Shown one piece after another: positions 43,687-53,330 of a stretch of 64,000 nucleotides of DNA. Positions within the stretch are counted from its first letter, which is position 1, and each line of letters opens with the position of its first letter. The position numbers and the translations under genes were made by a program. This DNA is from Bradyrhizobium sp. CSS354. Lineage in GTDB: Bacteria > Pseudomonadota > Alphaproteobacteria > Rhizobiales > Xanthobacteraceae. The stretch spans positions 62,001-126,000 of the forward strand of contig NZ_JAACFU010000001.1 in NCBI RefSeq assembly GCF_029051725.1, in the 5' to 3' direction. The notes beneath the pieces are model-generated. The model had not been told where the DNA came from and ran no database searches. It saw only the letters and a list, made by a program, of their open reading frames with translations.

Positions 43687-45195
43687 ATGGCCCTGACTGA
43701 TTCGAACATTCTCAAACTCGCGCCCGAAGCCGGAACTCCCGCCTATCGAAGCGCGCCGCATAATATTGAAGCGGAACAGAGCCTTCTGGGCGCAATCCTG
43801 GTCAACAACGACGCGTTTTACCGCGTCTCCGACTTCCTGGAGCCGAAGCATTATTTCGAGCCGCTGCACCAGACCATCTTCGAGACCGCCAGCAGCCTGA
43901 TCCGGATGGGCAAGATCGCGACGCCCGTCACGCTGAAGACCTTCCTGCCCGCCGACACCGATATCGGCGGCATGACCATCGGGCAGTATCTGGCACGCCT
44001 CGCCGCCGAAGCGACCACCATCATCAATGCGCAGGATTATGGGCGCACCATTTACGATCTAGCATTGCGACGCGACCTGATCGGCATCGGCGAGGACATG
44101 GTCAATGTCGCCTATGACGCCCCAGTCGACTTCGCGCCGCGGGCGCAGATCGAGGATGCCGAGCGCCGCCTCTACGAACTCGCCGAATCCGGCCGCTATG
44201 ACGGCGGCTTCCAGAAATTTTCGCAGGCGCTGACGCTTGCGGTCGATCTGGCCGCGAAAGCGTTCCAGCGCGACGGAAAGCTGTCGGGCATCTCGACGGG
44301 CCTGCGCGACCTCGACACCAAGATGGGCGGGTTGCAGCACTCCGACCTCATCATCGTCGCCGGCCGTCCCGGCATGGGCAAGACGTCGCTTGCAACCAAC
44401 ATCGCCTACAACGTGGCCCGGGCCTATGTCGGAGAACTCCAGGCCGACGGCACCATGAAGGCCGCCCATGGCGGCGTCATCGGCTTCTTCTCCTGCGAAA
44501 TGTCGGCCGACCAGCTCGCCACGCGTATCGTCGCCGAGCGCACCGGCATTCCCTCCTCGTCGATCCGCCGCGGCGGCATCTCGGAGGCCGATTTCGAGAA
44601 GATCCGCGAGGTCTCGATCGAGCTCCAGTCGCTGCCCTTCTATGTCGACGAGACCGGCGGTCTCTCGATTGCGCAGCTCATGGCGCGCGCGCGCCGGCTG
44701 AAGCGGCAGAAGGGCCTCGACCTCATCGTCATCGACTACATCCAGCTCTTGTCGGGTTCGGGCAAGCGCAGCGAAAACCGCGTGCAGGAAATCACCGAGA
44801 TCACGACCAGTCTGAAAGCGCTCGCCAAGGAGCTCAGCGTGCCCGTGATTGCGCTCTCGCAGCTCTCGCGCCAGGTCGAGTCGCGCGACGACAAGCGGCC
44901 GCAGCTCTCGGACTTGCGCGAATCGGGCTCGATCGAACAGGACGCCGACGTCGTGCTGTTCGTCTATCGCGAGGAATATTACCTCGGAAACAAGGAGCCG
45001 CGCCCGGGCACGCCCGAGCACGAAAAATGGCGTCTGGACATGGATCTTGCGCATGGCAAGGCCGAAGTCATCATTGGCAAGCAGCGCCACGGCCCGACCG
45101 GCACCGTCGATGTGGCCTTCGAAGCGTCGATCACACGGTTCGGCGACCTCGCGCCGGACAGCCAGGTGCCGGACCGCAGCGGCAACGACTACTGA
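43687..45195 (+). CDS. dnaB: Replicative DNA helicase
   Basis: 502 residues from ATG 43687; the frame is open further upstream but the earlier region lacks similarity. The N-terminal domain (HNIEAEQSLLGAILVNNDAF) is typical. The RecA-like motor has Walker A AGRPGMGKTSLA, Walker B LDLIVIDYIQLLSGSG and motif H4 LSQLSRQVESRDDKRP. The hexamer unwinds DNA at the fork. No intein found. It normally follows rplI directly in this lineage; here 4.5 kb separate them. Confidence 0.97.
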   Translation: MALTDSNILKLAPEAGTPAYRSAPHNIEAEQSLLGAILVNNDAFYRVSDFLEPKHYFEPLHQTIFETASSLIRMGKIATPVTLKTFLPADTDIGGMTIGQYLARLAAEATTIINAQDYGRTIYDLALRRDLIGIGEDMVNVAYDAPVDFAPRAQIEDAERRLYELAESGRYDGGFQKFSQALTLAVDLAAKAFQRDGKLSGISTGLRDLDTKMGGLQHSDLIIVAGRPGMGKTSLATNIAYNVARAYVGELQADGTMKAAHGGVIGFFSCEMSADQLATRIVAERTGIPSSSIRRGGISEADFEKIREVSIELQSLPFYVDETGGLSIAQLMARARRLKRQKGLDLIVIDYIQLLSGSGKRSENRVQEITEITTSLKALAKELSVPVIALSQLSRQVESRDDKRPQLSDLRESGSIEQDADVVLFVYREEYYLGNKEPRPGTPEHEKWRLDMDLAHGKAEVIIGKQRHGPTGTVDVAFEASITRFGDLAPDSQVPDRSGNDY

Positions 45196-45240
45196 GTTCT
45201 CTGGGTTGAACCCGACCGGCCTCTTGCGTAAAACGGCGCC

Positions 45241-46527
45241 ATGACAATGGCGTCCGACCCGAAAATCATTCCGCAATCCGGCCTCCTCTCCGCGGAGGCC
45301 AATCAGGCAGCCGCGCTCGCGACCTTCGGCGGCGTGCTCACCGTCGATCTCGACGCCATCATCGCCAATTGGCGCAAGCTCGAGAAGACGGCGGTGCCGG
45401 CCGAATGCTCGGCGGTGATCAAGGCAGATGCCTATGGCTGCGGCGCCGAGCAGGTCGCGCGTGCCCTGAACAAGGCCGGCTGCAAGACCTTCTTCGTCGC
45501 CACCATCGAGGAAGCGCGCAAGGTGCGCGCGGCGGTGCCGGAGCCTGCGATCTACGTGCTCGGCGGCTATTTCCAGAACACCGGCGAGCACTACGCCCAG
45601 ATCAACTGCCGCCCCGTGATCGGCGATCTCAACGAACTCGCCGAATGGGACGTGTTCTGCCGCCGCACCGGCTGGACCGGTGGCGCCGCCATCCACATCG
45701 ACACCGGTATGAACCGGCTCGGCCTGACGCTTGCGGAAGCGCAGGCCATCATCCCCCGCATCAACGCCGGCGATCACGGCATCACGCTGGTGATGAGCCA
45801 TCTGGTTTCGGCCGAGCAGCTCAACAACCCGGTGAACGCCAAGCAACTCGCGGCCTTCCGAGGCATCGCCAGCGAATTCTCCGGCGTGCCGGCGGCACTC
45901 GCCAATTCGTCCGGCGTCTTCCTCGGCGCGCCCTTCCAGTTCGACATGGTACGGCCGGGCGCCGCGCTCTACGGCGTGAACCCAACGCCGGAGGCCGACA
46001 ATCCGATGCAGCCGGTGGCCGATCTCAAGGCCCGCATCGTGCAGATCCGCAACGTCGAGCGCGGCGAGAGCGTCGGCTATGGCGGCACCTGGACCGCACG
46101 GCGGCCGACGAAACTCGCGATCATCGCGGTCGGTTATGCCGACGGCTATTTTCGCGCCGCAAGCTCCAGTGACGGCACCCGCGGCGCCGAGGTCATCGTC
46201 GCCGGCAAGCGCTGTCCGGTCGCCGGCCGCGTCTCGATGGATCTGATCGCGATCGACATCACCGATCTGCCGCCCAACGCGGCGCGGCGCGGCCACATGG
46301 TGACGCTGCTTGGCGAGGGCATCACCGTCGACGAGCTCGCGCATCATTTCGGAACGATCGGCTACGAGGTGCTGACCAGCCTCGGCCGCCGCTACGCCCG
46401 CATCTACAAGGGGGGGAATGTTGTGGAGCCGCTGGCCAAGCCGACTCCCGCGCAGGCGGTCGAGCAGCAGACGCCCGCGCCGCCGCCGATCGAACAGCCC
46501 GCAAGCCCGCCGCCGCTGCCGGGCTGA
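45241..46527 (+). CDS. alr: Alanine racemase with proline-rich tail
   Basis: 428 residues. The PLP lysine is in VIKADAYGCGAEQVA, the catalytic tyrosine region in VERGESVGYGGTWTA, and GRVSMDLIAIDITDL is conserved. It supplies D-alanine for peptidoglycan. The last 35 residues are Pro/Ala-rich (KPTPAQAVEQQTPAPPPIE) and not part of the fold. It lies 45 bases after dnaB. The start could also be the second ATG, 6 bases downstream. Confidence 0.95.
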   Translation: MTMASDPKIIPQSGLLSAEANQAAALATFGGVLTVDLDAIIANWRKLEKTAVPAECSAVIKADAYGCGAEQVARALNKAGCKTFFVATIEEARKVRAAVPEPAIYVLGGYFQNTGEHYAQINCRPVIGDLNELAEWDVFCRRTGWTGGAAIHIDTGMNRLGLTLAEAQAIIPRINAGDHGITLVMSHLVSAEQLNNPVNAKQLAAFRGIASEFSGVPAALANSSGVFLGAPFQFDMVRPGAALYGVNPTPEADNPMQPVADLKARIVQIRNVERGESVGYGGTWTARRPTKLAIIAVGYADGYFRAASSSDGTRGAEVIVAGKRCPVAGRVSMDLIAIDITDLPPNAARRGHMVTLLGEGITVDELAHHFGTIGYEVLTSLGRRYARIYKGGNVVEPLAKPTPAQAVEQQTPAPPPIEQPASPPPLPG

Positions 46528-46539
46528 GCGGCTCGCCGC

Positions 46540-46758
46540 CTACTTCTTTTTCCTGCTGTCCAGCGCCGTCTTGCAGGTCGCGCTGAGCTGATCGCGCTTG
46601 CTGTTGAGGCAAGCGACGATGCCGCCGCCCGGCGCAAGGCCGGCGCAGAATTTGTCATAGTCCGCCTTGCACGCGCCGCGCGGATCGGATGATTGTGCCG
46701 AGGCGCCCCCGGAGAACGCAACGGCGACGGCGATAGCGGCAAAGCTCAACTTGGACAT
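46540..46758 (-). CDS. Small secreted cysteine-containing protein
   Basis: 72 residues with a signal peptide (MSKLSFAAIAVAVAFSGGASA). The mature part of about 50 residues contains four cysteines in CKADYDKFCAGLAPGGGIVAC ... ATC, followed by KTALDSRKKK. The spacing resembles the cysteine-rich repeat / PsiF-type periplasmic proteins. Function unknown. It is convergent with alr (12 bases) and divergent from xth (40 bases). Confidence 0.78.
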   Translation of the reverse strand: MSKLSFAAIAVAVAFSGGASAQSSDPRGACKADYDKFCAGLAPGGGIVACLNSKRDQLSATCKTALDSRKKK

Positions 46759-46798
46759 TGTTTCTCCGGTAACGGAAGGCAGGAGCCGGTAGCTCTAC

Positions 46799-47569
46799 AT
46801 GAAGATCGCGACGTTCAACATCAACAACATCAATCGCCGTCTGCCCAATCTGTTGGCATGGATGCGAACGGCGAAGCCCGATGTCGTCGCACTTCAGGAG
46901 TTGAAGGCAAGTGATGGCGAATTTCCGGCAGCCGCGATCGAAAAGGCCGGTTACGGCGCAGTGTGGTGTGGACAGAAGACCTGGAACGGCGTCGCCATCC
47001 TGGCCCGCAATGCCGAGCCCATTCTCACCCGCGATCGCTTGCCGGGAAAGCCCGGCGATCACGAAGCCCGCTACATCGAGGCCGCGGTACGCGGTGTCAT
47101 CGTCACCAGCATCTACCTGCCGAACGGCAATCCGCAGCCGGGACCTAAATTCGACTACAAGCTCGACTGGTTCGCGCGCCTCAAGCGCCATGCCAGAACG
47201 TTGATCAAGCAGAACCTGCCCGTGGTGCTCGCCGGCGACTACAACGTTGCGCCTGATGAGATCGACATCTATCCGACGCGCTCGTGGGACAAGGATGCCT
47301 TGATCCAGCCGAAGAGCCGTGCGGCCTTTGCCTCGCTGGTGGCACAAGGCTGGTGCGACGCGATCCGCGAACTGCATCCGGAGAAGCGCATCTACACCTT
47401 CTGGGATTACAAGCGAAACCGCTGGCCGCGCGATGCGGGCCTGCGGCTCGATCATCTCCTGCTCAGCCCTGCCCTCGCCTCACGACTGGCAAAAGCCGGC
47501 GTGGACAAGAAGGTTCGCGGCGAGGAAGGCGCGAGCGATCACGCACCGGCATGGGTCGTGCTGCGCTAG
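46799..47569 (+). CDS. xth: Exodeoxyribonuclease III (AP endonuclease family)
   Basis: 256 residues. The exonuclease/endonuclease/phosphatase motifs are MKIATFNINNI, VALQELKASD (metal-binding Glu), LAGDYNVAP, and RLDHLLLSPAL with GASDHAPAWV holding the catalytic His. It repairs apurinic sites and trims 3' ends. The two residues downstream of its stop belong to the next, convergent gene. Confidence 0.95.
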   Translation: MKIATFNINNINRRLPNLLAWMRTAKPDVVALQELKASDGEFPAAAIEKAGYGAVWCGQKTWNGVAILARNAEPILTRDRLPGKPGDHEARYIEAAVRGVIVTSIYLPNGNPQPGPKFDYKLDWFARLKRHARTLIKQNLPVVLAGDYNVAPDEIDIYPTRSWDKDALIQPKSRAAFASLVAQGWCDAIRELHPEKRIYTFWDYKRNRWPRDAGLRLDHLLLSPALASRLAKAGVDKKVRGEEGASDHAPAWVVLR

Positions 47570-47570
47570 G

Positions 47571-48392
47571 TCAACGCCCGTAATACTCTTGCACCGTGTC
47601 CCACGCTGCTTTCTGCAGCAGCTCCACCGTCGGTGCATCGAGTCCCATCGTGTAGGAATTGCCGACCGGTGAGCGGCCCGTCAGGGCAGCGAACGTCACG
47701 CAGGTCGACAGATACGTGCCCGCGGGGCTCGGGTGCCGCTTGTCCGGCGCATACAGATTGAGCTCGGGCTGCAGCTTGCGCACGCGCGCGAAAGCAAGGC
47801 CCGCGGGGATCACCAGCGCATCGTTGGCATTGCCTGCGATCGTGTAGGCCTCGGCCAACTCTTCCGTCATCTCAGGCTTGTCGGCGTAAGCCCAGGACAT
47901 GAACAGGACCGGCCGCATGCCATGGGCGCGGACGATCTCGCTATCCTTCTTTACGAACGTCGCGAACGCGTCCTTCAATTGCGGATGGATCGGGCACTGG
48001 CTGCAATCCATCATCACGACGGCGTCGTACTGCCTGCCCGGCTTGTTGAAGACGACGCTGTTCTGCTCGTCGAACGAATAGGCGCCGAGGCCGCCTGCCC
48101 GCAGCAGGTTCTCCATGTCGTGCCAATCGAGGCCGGAGCCGCCGATCGTCGCCATGGTGTTGCGATAGGCCGCCTTGTTTTCGGGATAGGCAGCCCGCTC
48201 CATGAAGGAGAGATGCCCGGGCATGCCGTTGTTGTAGTAGAAAAAGCTGTTGCCGACGAACAGCGTGGCTTTGGGGAAATCCGGTCCTGATGTGGTGACC
48301 TTGGGCTTGGTCTGCGCCTGCGCATTGAAACCGGCTACAACGGCCAGACACATCGCGAGCATCACTCGCGCGAAAAGACGCATCATCGGCAT
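47571..48392 (-). CDS. Secreted SGNH-hydrolase-like protein (DUF4886-like)
   Basis: 273 residues with a signal peptide (MLAMCLAVVAGFNAQAQ). Block I LFVGNSFFYYNNG has the GNS serine in the GDSL position, and near the C-terminus DKRHPSPAGTYLSTCV supplies the Asp-x-x-His pair (D..RHPS). GGSGLDWH and VVMMDCS fit the middle blocks. It is likely a periplasmic ester hydrolase or an inactive relative. It ends 1 base from the xth stop on the other strand. Confidence 0.82.
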   Translation of the reverse strand: MPMMRLFARVMLAMCLAVVAGFNAQAQTKPKVTTSGPDFPKATLFVGNSFFYYNNGMPGHLSFMERAAYPENKAAYRNTMATIGGSGLDWHDMENLLRAGGLGAYSFDEQNSVVFNKPGRQYDAVVMMDCSQCPIHPQLKDAFATFVKKDSEIVRAHGMRPVLFMSWAYADKPEMTEELAEAYTIAGNANDALVIPAGLAFARVRKLQPELNLYAPDKRHPSPAGTYLSTCVTFAALTGRSPVGNSYTMGLDAPTVELLQKAAWDTVQEYYGR

Positions 48393-48486
48393 CCTCCCCG
48401 TTTTCCGTCAGGCCGGAAACAGATCAGCTTTTCAAGAGTGCCTCAAGAGCACGGACGATCAGCAGACATGCGTGAGAAGCCCATGC

Positions 48487-48854
48487 TCACCACAAATTCT
48501 TGCCGTCGATCATGGTCACCGGCACGGCCTCCAGATCGAACTCGTCGAACAGGCGCGCGTTGACGCCAACCCTGGGATTGTCGAAATCGGGCTTGCCGGT
48601 CGACCAGTCCGGCGACTCCGAATAGGTGCCGCAGCCGCAGCTTGCGCAGAAATGGTGTTTGACCGTGCGGCTGCCCAGAGATAGGTCGCAACGTTTTCCG
48701 GCGGCGACAGCAGCCGAAACTGCGCCGGCGTGTAATAGGCCCACAACGCGCCGCGCTTGGCGCAGAGCGAGCAGGTGCAACGGGTCACGCTCGAGGGCGC
48801 CTCCGTCACTTCGAACACCGTCTCACCGCAATGACAGCTTGCCTCGATCGGCAT
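48487..48854 (-). pseudogene. GFA-family (glutathione-dependent formaldehyde-activating-like) gene, frameshifted
   Basis: The N-terminal half reads MPIEASCHCGETVFEVTEA ... VTRCTCSLCAKRGALWAYY to about ENVATYLW (zinc cysteines CHC and CTC-C). The C-terminal half continues in another frame as SRTVKHHFCASCGCGTYSES ... VPVTMIDGKNLW. One missing base around 48674-48676, where CTCTGGGC would need one more G, joins the two into a 122-residue protein of normal length. All Zn-binding cysteines survive. Either a recent loss or a sequencing error in a G run. Confidence 0.8.
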
Positions 48855-49175
48855 GATCCACTCTCCGTTTTGTCAGGAGATGGTCGTAGCCGGCCCCTGC
48901 TGCCAACATGCTGTCAGCAGCGCGCGGCCGGCCTTGTCCCAAGTGCTGCGAGCCCCGACTTTGCGCGCCAACTCACCAAAAACCTGAAAAACAACCCCAT
49001 GCACAGTAGCCGACCGCTGGCGAATCAATGGGTTACGCATACTCCGAAACGCAGGTTTTCACCGGTCGAGACACTTCGCCCGACACGCAAACGGTGCGAT
49101 GGGCCAGGAGCTGACCTCGTAGGCGCCTTGCATTGGCGCCTTGTCCTCAGTTGCAGGATGGCGATGGAGGACGCG
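48855..49175. other. 321-bp intergenic region with dispersed repeat
   Basis: No gene supported. It contains the second copy of the 21-mer (48988-49008). A few short frames on both strands are biased. The right end is the 3' side of the L,D-transpeptidase gene, and the left end is the promoter of the frameshifted gene. Confidence 0.5.
48988..49008. repeat. 21-bp dispersed repeat, copy 2
   Basis: AAAACAACCCCATGCACAGTA, identical to 1171-1191 and in the same direction. Flanking bases differ, so the copies are separate insertions or conserved parts of a larger repeat. Confidence 0.6.
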
Positions 49176-50042
49176 TTACTGGGCCTCGGCGATCTTCGGC
49201 CCAGATGACGGCATCTGCGCGTGAGTTGCCGAGGGCCGGTTCGACGGCGATGCCGGGTCCGGTAATCGGAAAGCGGCGTCGGCCGGCGCTCCCTGGGGTG
49301 GTCGGCGGGCAACGGTCGTCGGAAGCACGATCACCTTCGCGCCGACTTTCACGCGATCATAGAGGTCAACGACGTCCTCATTGGTCAGCCGGATACAGCC
49401 GGACGAGACACGCTTCCCGATCGTATCGGGCTTGTTGGTGCCGTGAATTCTATATTCCGTTTCGCCCAGATACATCGCCCGAGCGCCAAGCGGGTTGCCG
49501 GGACCGCCTGCCATGAACCGCGGCAGATAGGGCTGACGCGAGACCATCTCCGCAGGCGGATGCCAGTCCGGCCATTCTGCCTTGCGAGCCACCGTCTGCT
49601 CACCGGACCATGTGAAACCTTCGCGGCCAACACCGATGCCGTAGCGCAGTGCTTGCGCGTCGTTCAGAACGAGATAGAGGAATGTGTTCTTGGTATCGAT
49701 GATCACGGTGCCCGGAGTCTGGCGGCTGGCGTAGTCAACCACCTGCCGAACGAATGCTCCGGGAACGTCGGCCGCTTTGGGCGGTTCGACCAGAGGCGCC
49801 GGGGCCGGAAGCGGAGCCGGAGCCGGGGCTGACGGTGATGCATGAACTGGCGTTGAGACGTAAACCGGAGTTGACGACGCTTGGGCTTCGTGCGCGGACG
49901 ACTTTCGTGTCGGTTGCACGTTCGCCGGCCCGGACAGCAAACCGTACCCCAAGGCGGCGACGGCCACGGCGCCAATTGCAACTCTTGCGGCCATCGGGAT
50001 TGCGAACGTCTCCGCCTTTCCGCGTTTGGCCCGCTTACCCAT
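49176..50042 (-). CDS. L,D-transpeptidase (YkuD family)
   Basis: 288 residues. A basic N-terminus and membrane helix (AARVAIGAVAVAALGYGLL) are followed by a Pro/Ala-rich linker and the YkuD domain: VIIDTKNTFLYLVLNDAQAL, RIHGTNKPDTIGKRVSSGCI with the catalytic Cys, and NEDVVDLYDRVKVGAKVIVL. It makes 3-3 cross-links or anchors proteins to peptidoglycan in the periplasm. The tail of 30 residues is low-complexity. Confidence 0.93.
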   Translation of the reverse strand: MGKRAKRGKAETFAIPMAARVAIGAVAVAALGYGLLSGPANVQPTRKSSAHEAQASSTPVYVSTPVHASPSAPAPAPLPAPAPLVEPPKAADVPGAFVRQVVDYASRQTPGTVIIDTKNTFLYLVLNDAQALRYGIGVGREGFTWSGEQTVARKAEWPDWHPPAEMVSRQPYLPRFMAGGPGNPLGARAMYLGETEYRIHGTNKPDTIGKRVSSGCIRLTNEDVVDLYDRVKVGAKVIVLPTTVARRPPQGAPADAAFRLPDPASPSNRPSATHAQMPSSGPKIAEAQ

Positions 50043-50223
50043 ACTCTTTCCCCCAGGTCACCATGCCCACGAGAGGTACCCAGTAAAATTTAAGAAACTT
50101 CGAAGCGATTTCGCTCAGGCTGGAACCTCAGCGATGGTTAACGCCGGCTCTCGTTCGCAAGATAGGGTTCCCTCGCCTCGCGGATCGCCCGCGCCGCTGG
50201 CCGCGGCTAAACTCTCCCGATTC

Positions 50224-50961
50224 GTGGAGACCGTTTTGGCTTTCCTCTTCGTCCTCATCGTCGGCCTCGTCGCAGGCACCATTTCCGGCATCGTCGGCAC
50301 GGGCTCGTCGATCATGCTGATGCCGGTGCTGGTCTATGCTTACGGGCCCAAAGAGGCGGTGCCGATCATGGCGGTGGCCGCTGTCATGGCCAACTTCTCA
50401 CGAATCCTGGCTTGGTGGCGCGAGGTCGACTGGCGGGCCTGCGCGGCCTATTCGGTGACAGGCATTCCGGCCGCCGTGCTCGGCGCGCGGACGCTGCTGG
50501 CCCTGCCCTCGCACGCCGTCGATCTTGCCATCGGCGTCTTCCTGATCGCGATGGTGCCGGTGCGCCACTGGCTGGCGCGGCACGATCTCAAGGCCAATCT
50601 CTGGCATCTGGCGATCGGGGGGGCCGTCATCGGTTACCTCACCGGCATCGTCGTCTCCACCGGCCCGCTCAGCGTCCCGCTATTCCTGTTCTACGGCTTG
50701 TCCCGGGGCGCCTTCCTCGCGACCGAAGCGGCTTCTTCGCTCGGGCTCTATGCCGCGAAATCCGTGACCTTCGAACGGTTCGGGGCGCTGACCGGCGACG
50801 TGTTCGTCAAAGGCCTGGTCGCAGGATCGTCGTTGATGGCGGGCGCCTTCATCGCCAAACGCTTCGTGCTGCGCCTGAAGCCGGAGATGTTCCGCGTGGT
50901 GATGGACGCGATCATGATCGTGGCCGGCCTCTCCATGCTCTGGAACGCCGCGCAGGCGTAG
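50224..50961 (+). CDS. TauE/SafE-family (sulfite exporter-like) permease
   Basis: 245 residues from GTG 50224, which begins directly at the first membrane helix; an ATG at 50134 or the frame start at 50026 would add an unlikely hydrophilic leader. About seven membrane helices. The family repeat is seen twice: LIVGLVAGTISGIVGTGSSI and VIGYLTGIVVSTGPLSVPLF. TauE/SafE proteins export or take up sulfur-containing or organic anions; the substrate here is unknown. No ribosome-binding site is obvious, so the start is uncertain. Confidence 0.85.
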   Translation: METVLAFLFVLIVGLVAGTISGIVGTGSSIMLMPVLVYAYGPKEAVPIMAVAAVMANFSRILAWWREVDWRACAAYSVTGIPAAVLGARTLLALPSHAVDLAIGVFLIAMVPVRHWLARHDLKANLWHLAIGGAVIGYLTGIVVSTGPLSVPLFLFYGLSRGAFLATEAASSLGLYAAKSVTFERFGALTGDVFVKGLVAGSSLMAGAFIAKRFVLRLKPEMFRVVMDAIMIVAGLSMLWNAAQA

Positions 50962-51062
50962 CCGGGCTTCGGGATGCGCCCGGGCTCACTCTCTCGACCC
51001 GTCATTCCGTGCTATCAGCAAACCTGAAACTCCCGACTCGCTGTCCCGAACTCGCTGTCCCC

Positions 51063-52508
<1,446 letters not shown>

Positions 52509-52673
52509 CCGGTGGTGACGTCTCCCGCCCCCGCCGCTATACAGCCGTCACAAAAGCAGCATGGGATTGCGTGGTTGCGGCCTTGCCGGGAACGTCGTCT
52601 GGCCTTCACTTAGGGCGGCGGCCAAGCACCGATTCGCTGAGCACCTTGAAGTACGAGCGGACCAGACCAGCCG

Positions 52674-53303
52674 ATGCCAGTAACCATCCTCGACCTGATC
52701 CTGCTCGGTGTGATGCTGATTTCGGGCCTGCTCGCCATGGTTCGCGGCTTCATGCGCGAAATCCTGTCGATCGCGGCCTGGGGCACGGCGGCAATCGTCA
52801 CCCTTTATTCATTCTCGAAGCTGCTGCCGACCGCAAAGACCTATTTCAACAACGATACCGTCGCGAGCGTGGTCGTGGTCGCCGGCGTGTTCGTGGGCAC
52901 TTTGGTCGTGGTCTCCGTGATCACGGTCCGGATCTCCGACATGATCCTGGATTCGCGCATCGGCGCGCTGGACCGCACCCTCGGCTTTCTGTTCGGGCTC
53001 GCGCGCGGGCTTTTGATCGTCGTGGTCGCGTTCCTGTTCTTCACCTGGCTGGTGCCGGACAAGCAGCGCCCGGACTGGGTCACGGGGGCCAAATCCCGCG
53101 TGGTGCTGCAGGGAACCGGCGATTGGCTGATGGCCCTCTTGCCTGACGACCCCGAGAACACCATCTTGAAGAGATTCAAGAAAAACAAACCAGATGAAGA
53201 GCAAACTGATTCCGAGCAGCAGCCTTCGGGCAGTGGCGACGGATACAGCAAACCGGCTCGTGACAGCCTTAAAAAGCTGATCGAGAAACCCGCGGCGCGT
53301 TGA
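52674..53303 (+). CDS. cvpA: CvpA-family membrane protein
   Basis: 209 residues. Four hydrophobic segments starting ILDLILLGVMLISGLLAMVR and ending LLIVVVAFLFFTWLVPD, plus the family segment FLFGLARG. A hydrophilic C-terminal tail (KKNKPDEEQTDSEQQPSGSG) follows. In E. coli CvpA is needed for colicin V production and lies upstream of purF, as here (27 bases). The precise role is unknown; recent work links it to envelope stress. Confidence 0.93.
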   Translation: MPVTILDLILLGVMLISGLLAMVRGFMREILSIAAWGTAAIVTLYSFSKLLPTAKTYFNNDTVASVVVVAGVFVGTLVVVSVITVRISDMILDSRIGALDRTLGFLFGLARGLLIVVVAFLFFTWLVPDKQRPDWVTGAKSRVVLQGTGDWLMALLPDDPENTILKRFKKNKPDEEQTDSEQQPSGSGDGYSKPARDSLKKLIEKPAAR

Positions 53304-53330
53304 TAAGCCCTAACGAGAGGCTCGGACGAG

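Noticed and set aside
42986..43696. 236-codon plus-strand frame before dnaB
   Set aside because: It spans several intergenic features in a different frame from both the 39-residue ORF and dnaB, is Arg/Pro-rich and lacks a start signal.
44059..46347. 762-codon minus-strand frame opposite dnaB and alr
   Set aside because: Antisense shadow of two well-supported genes; no motif found.
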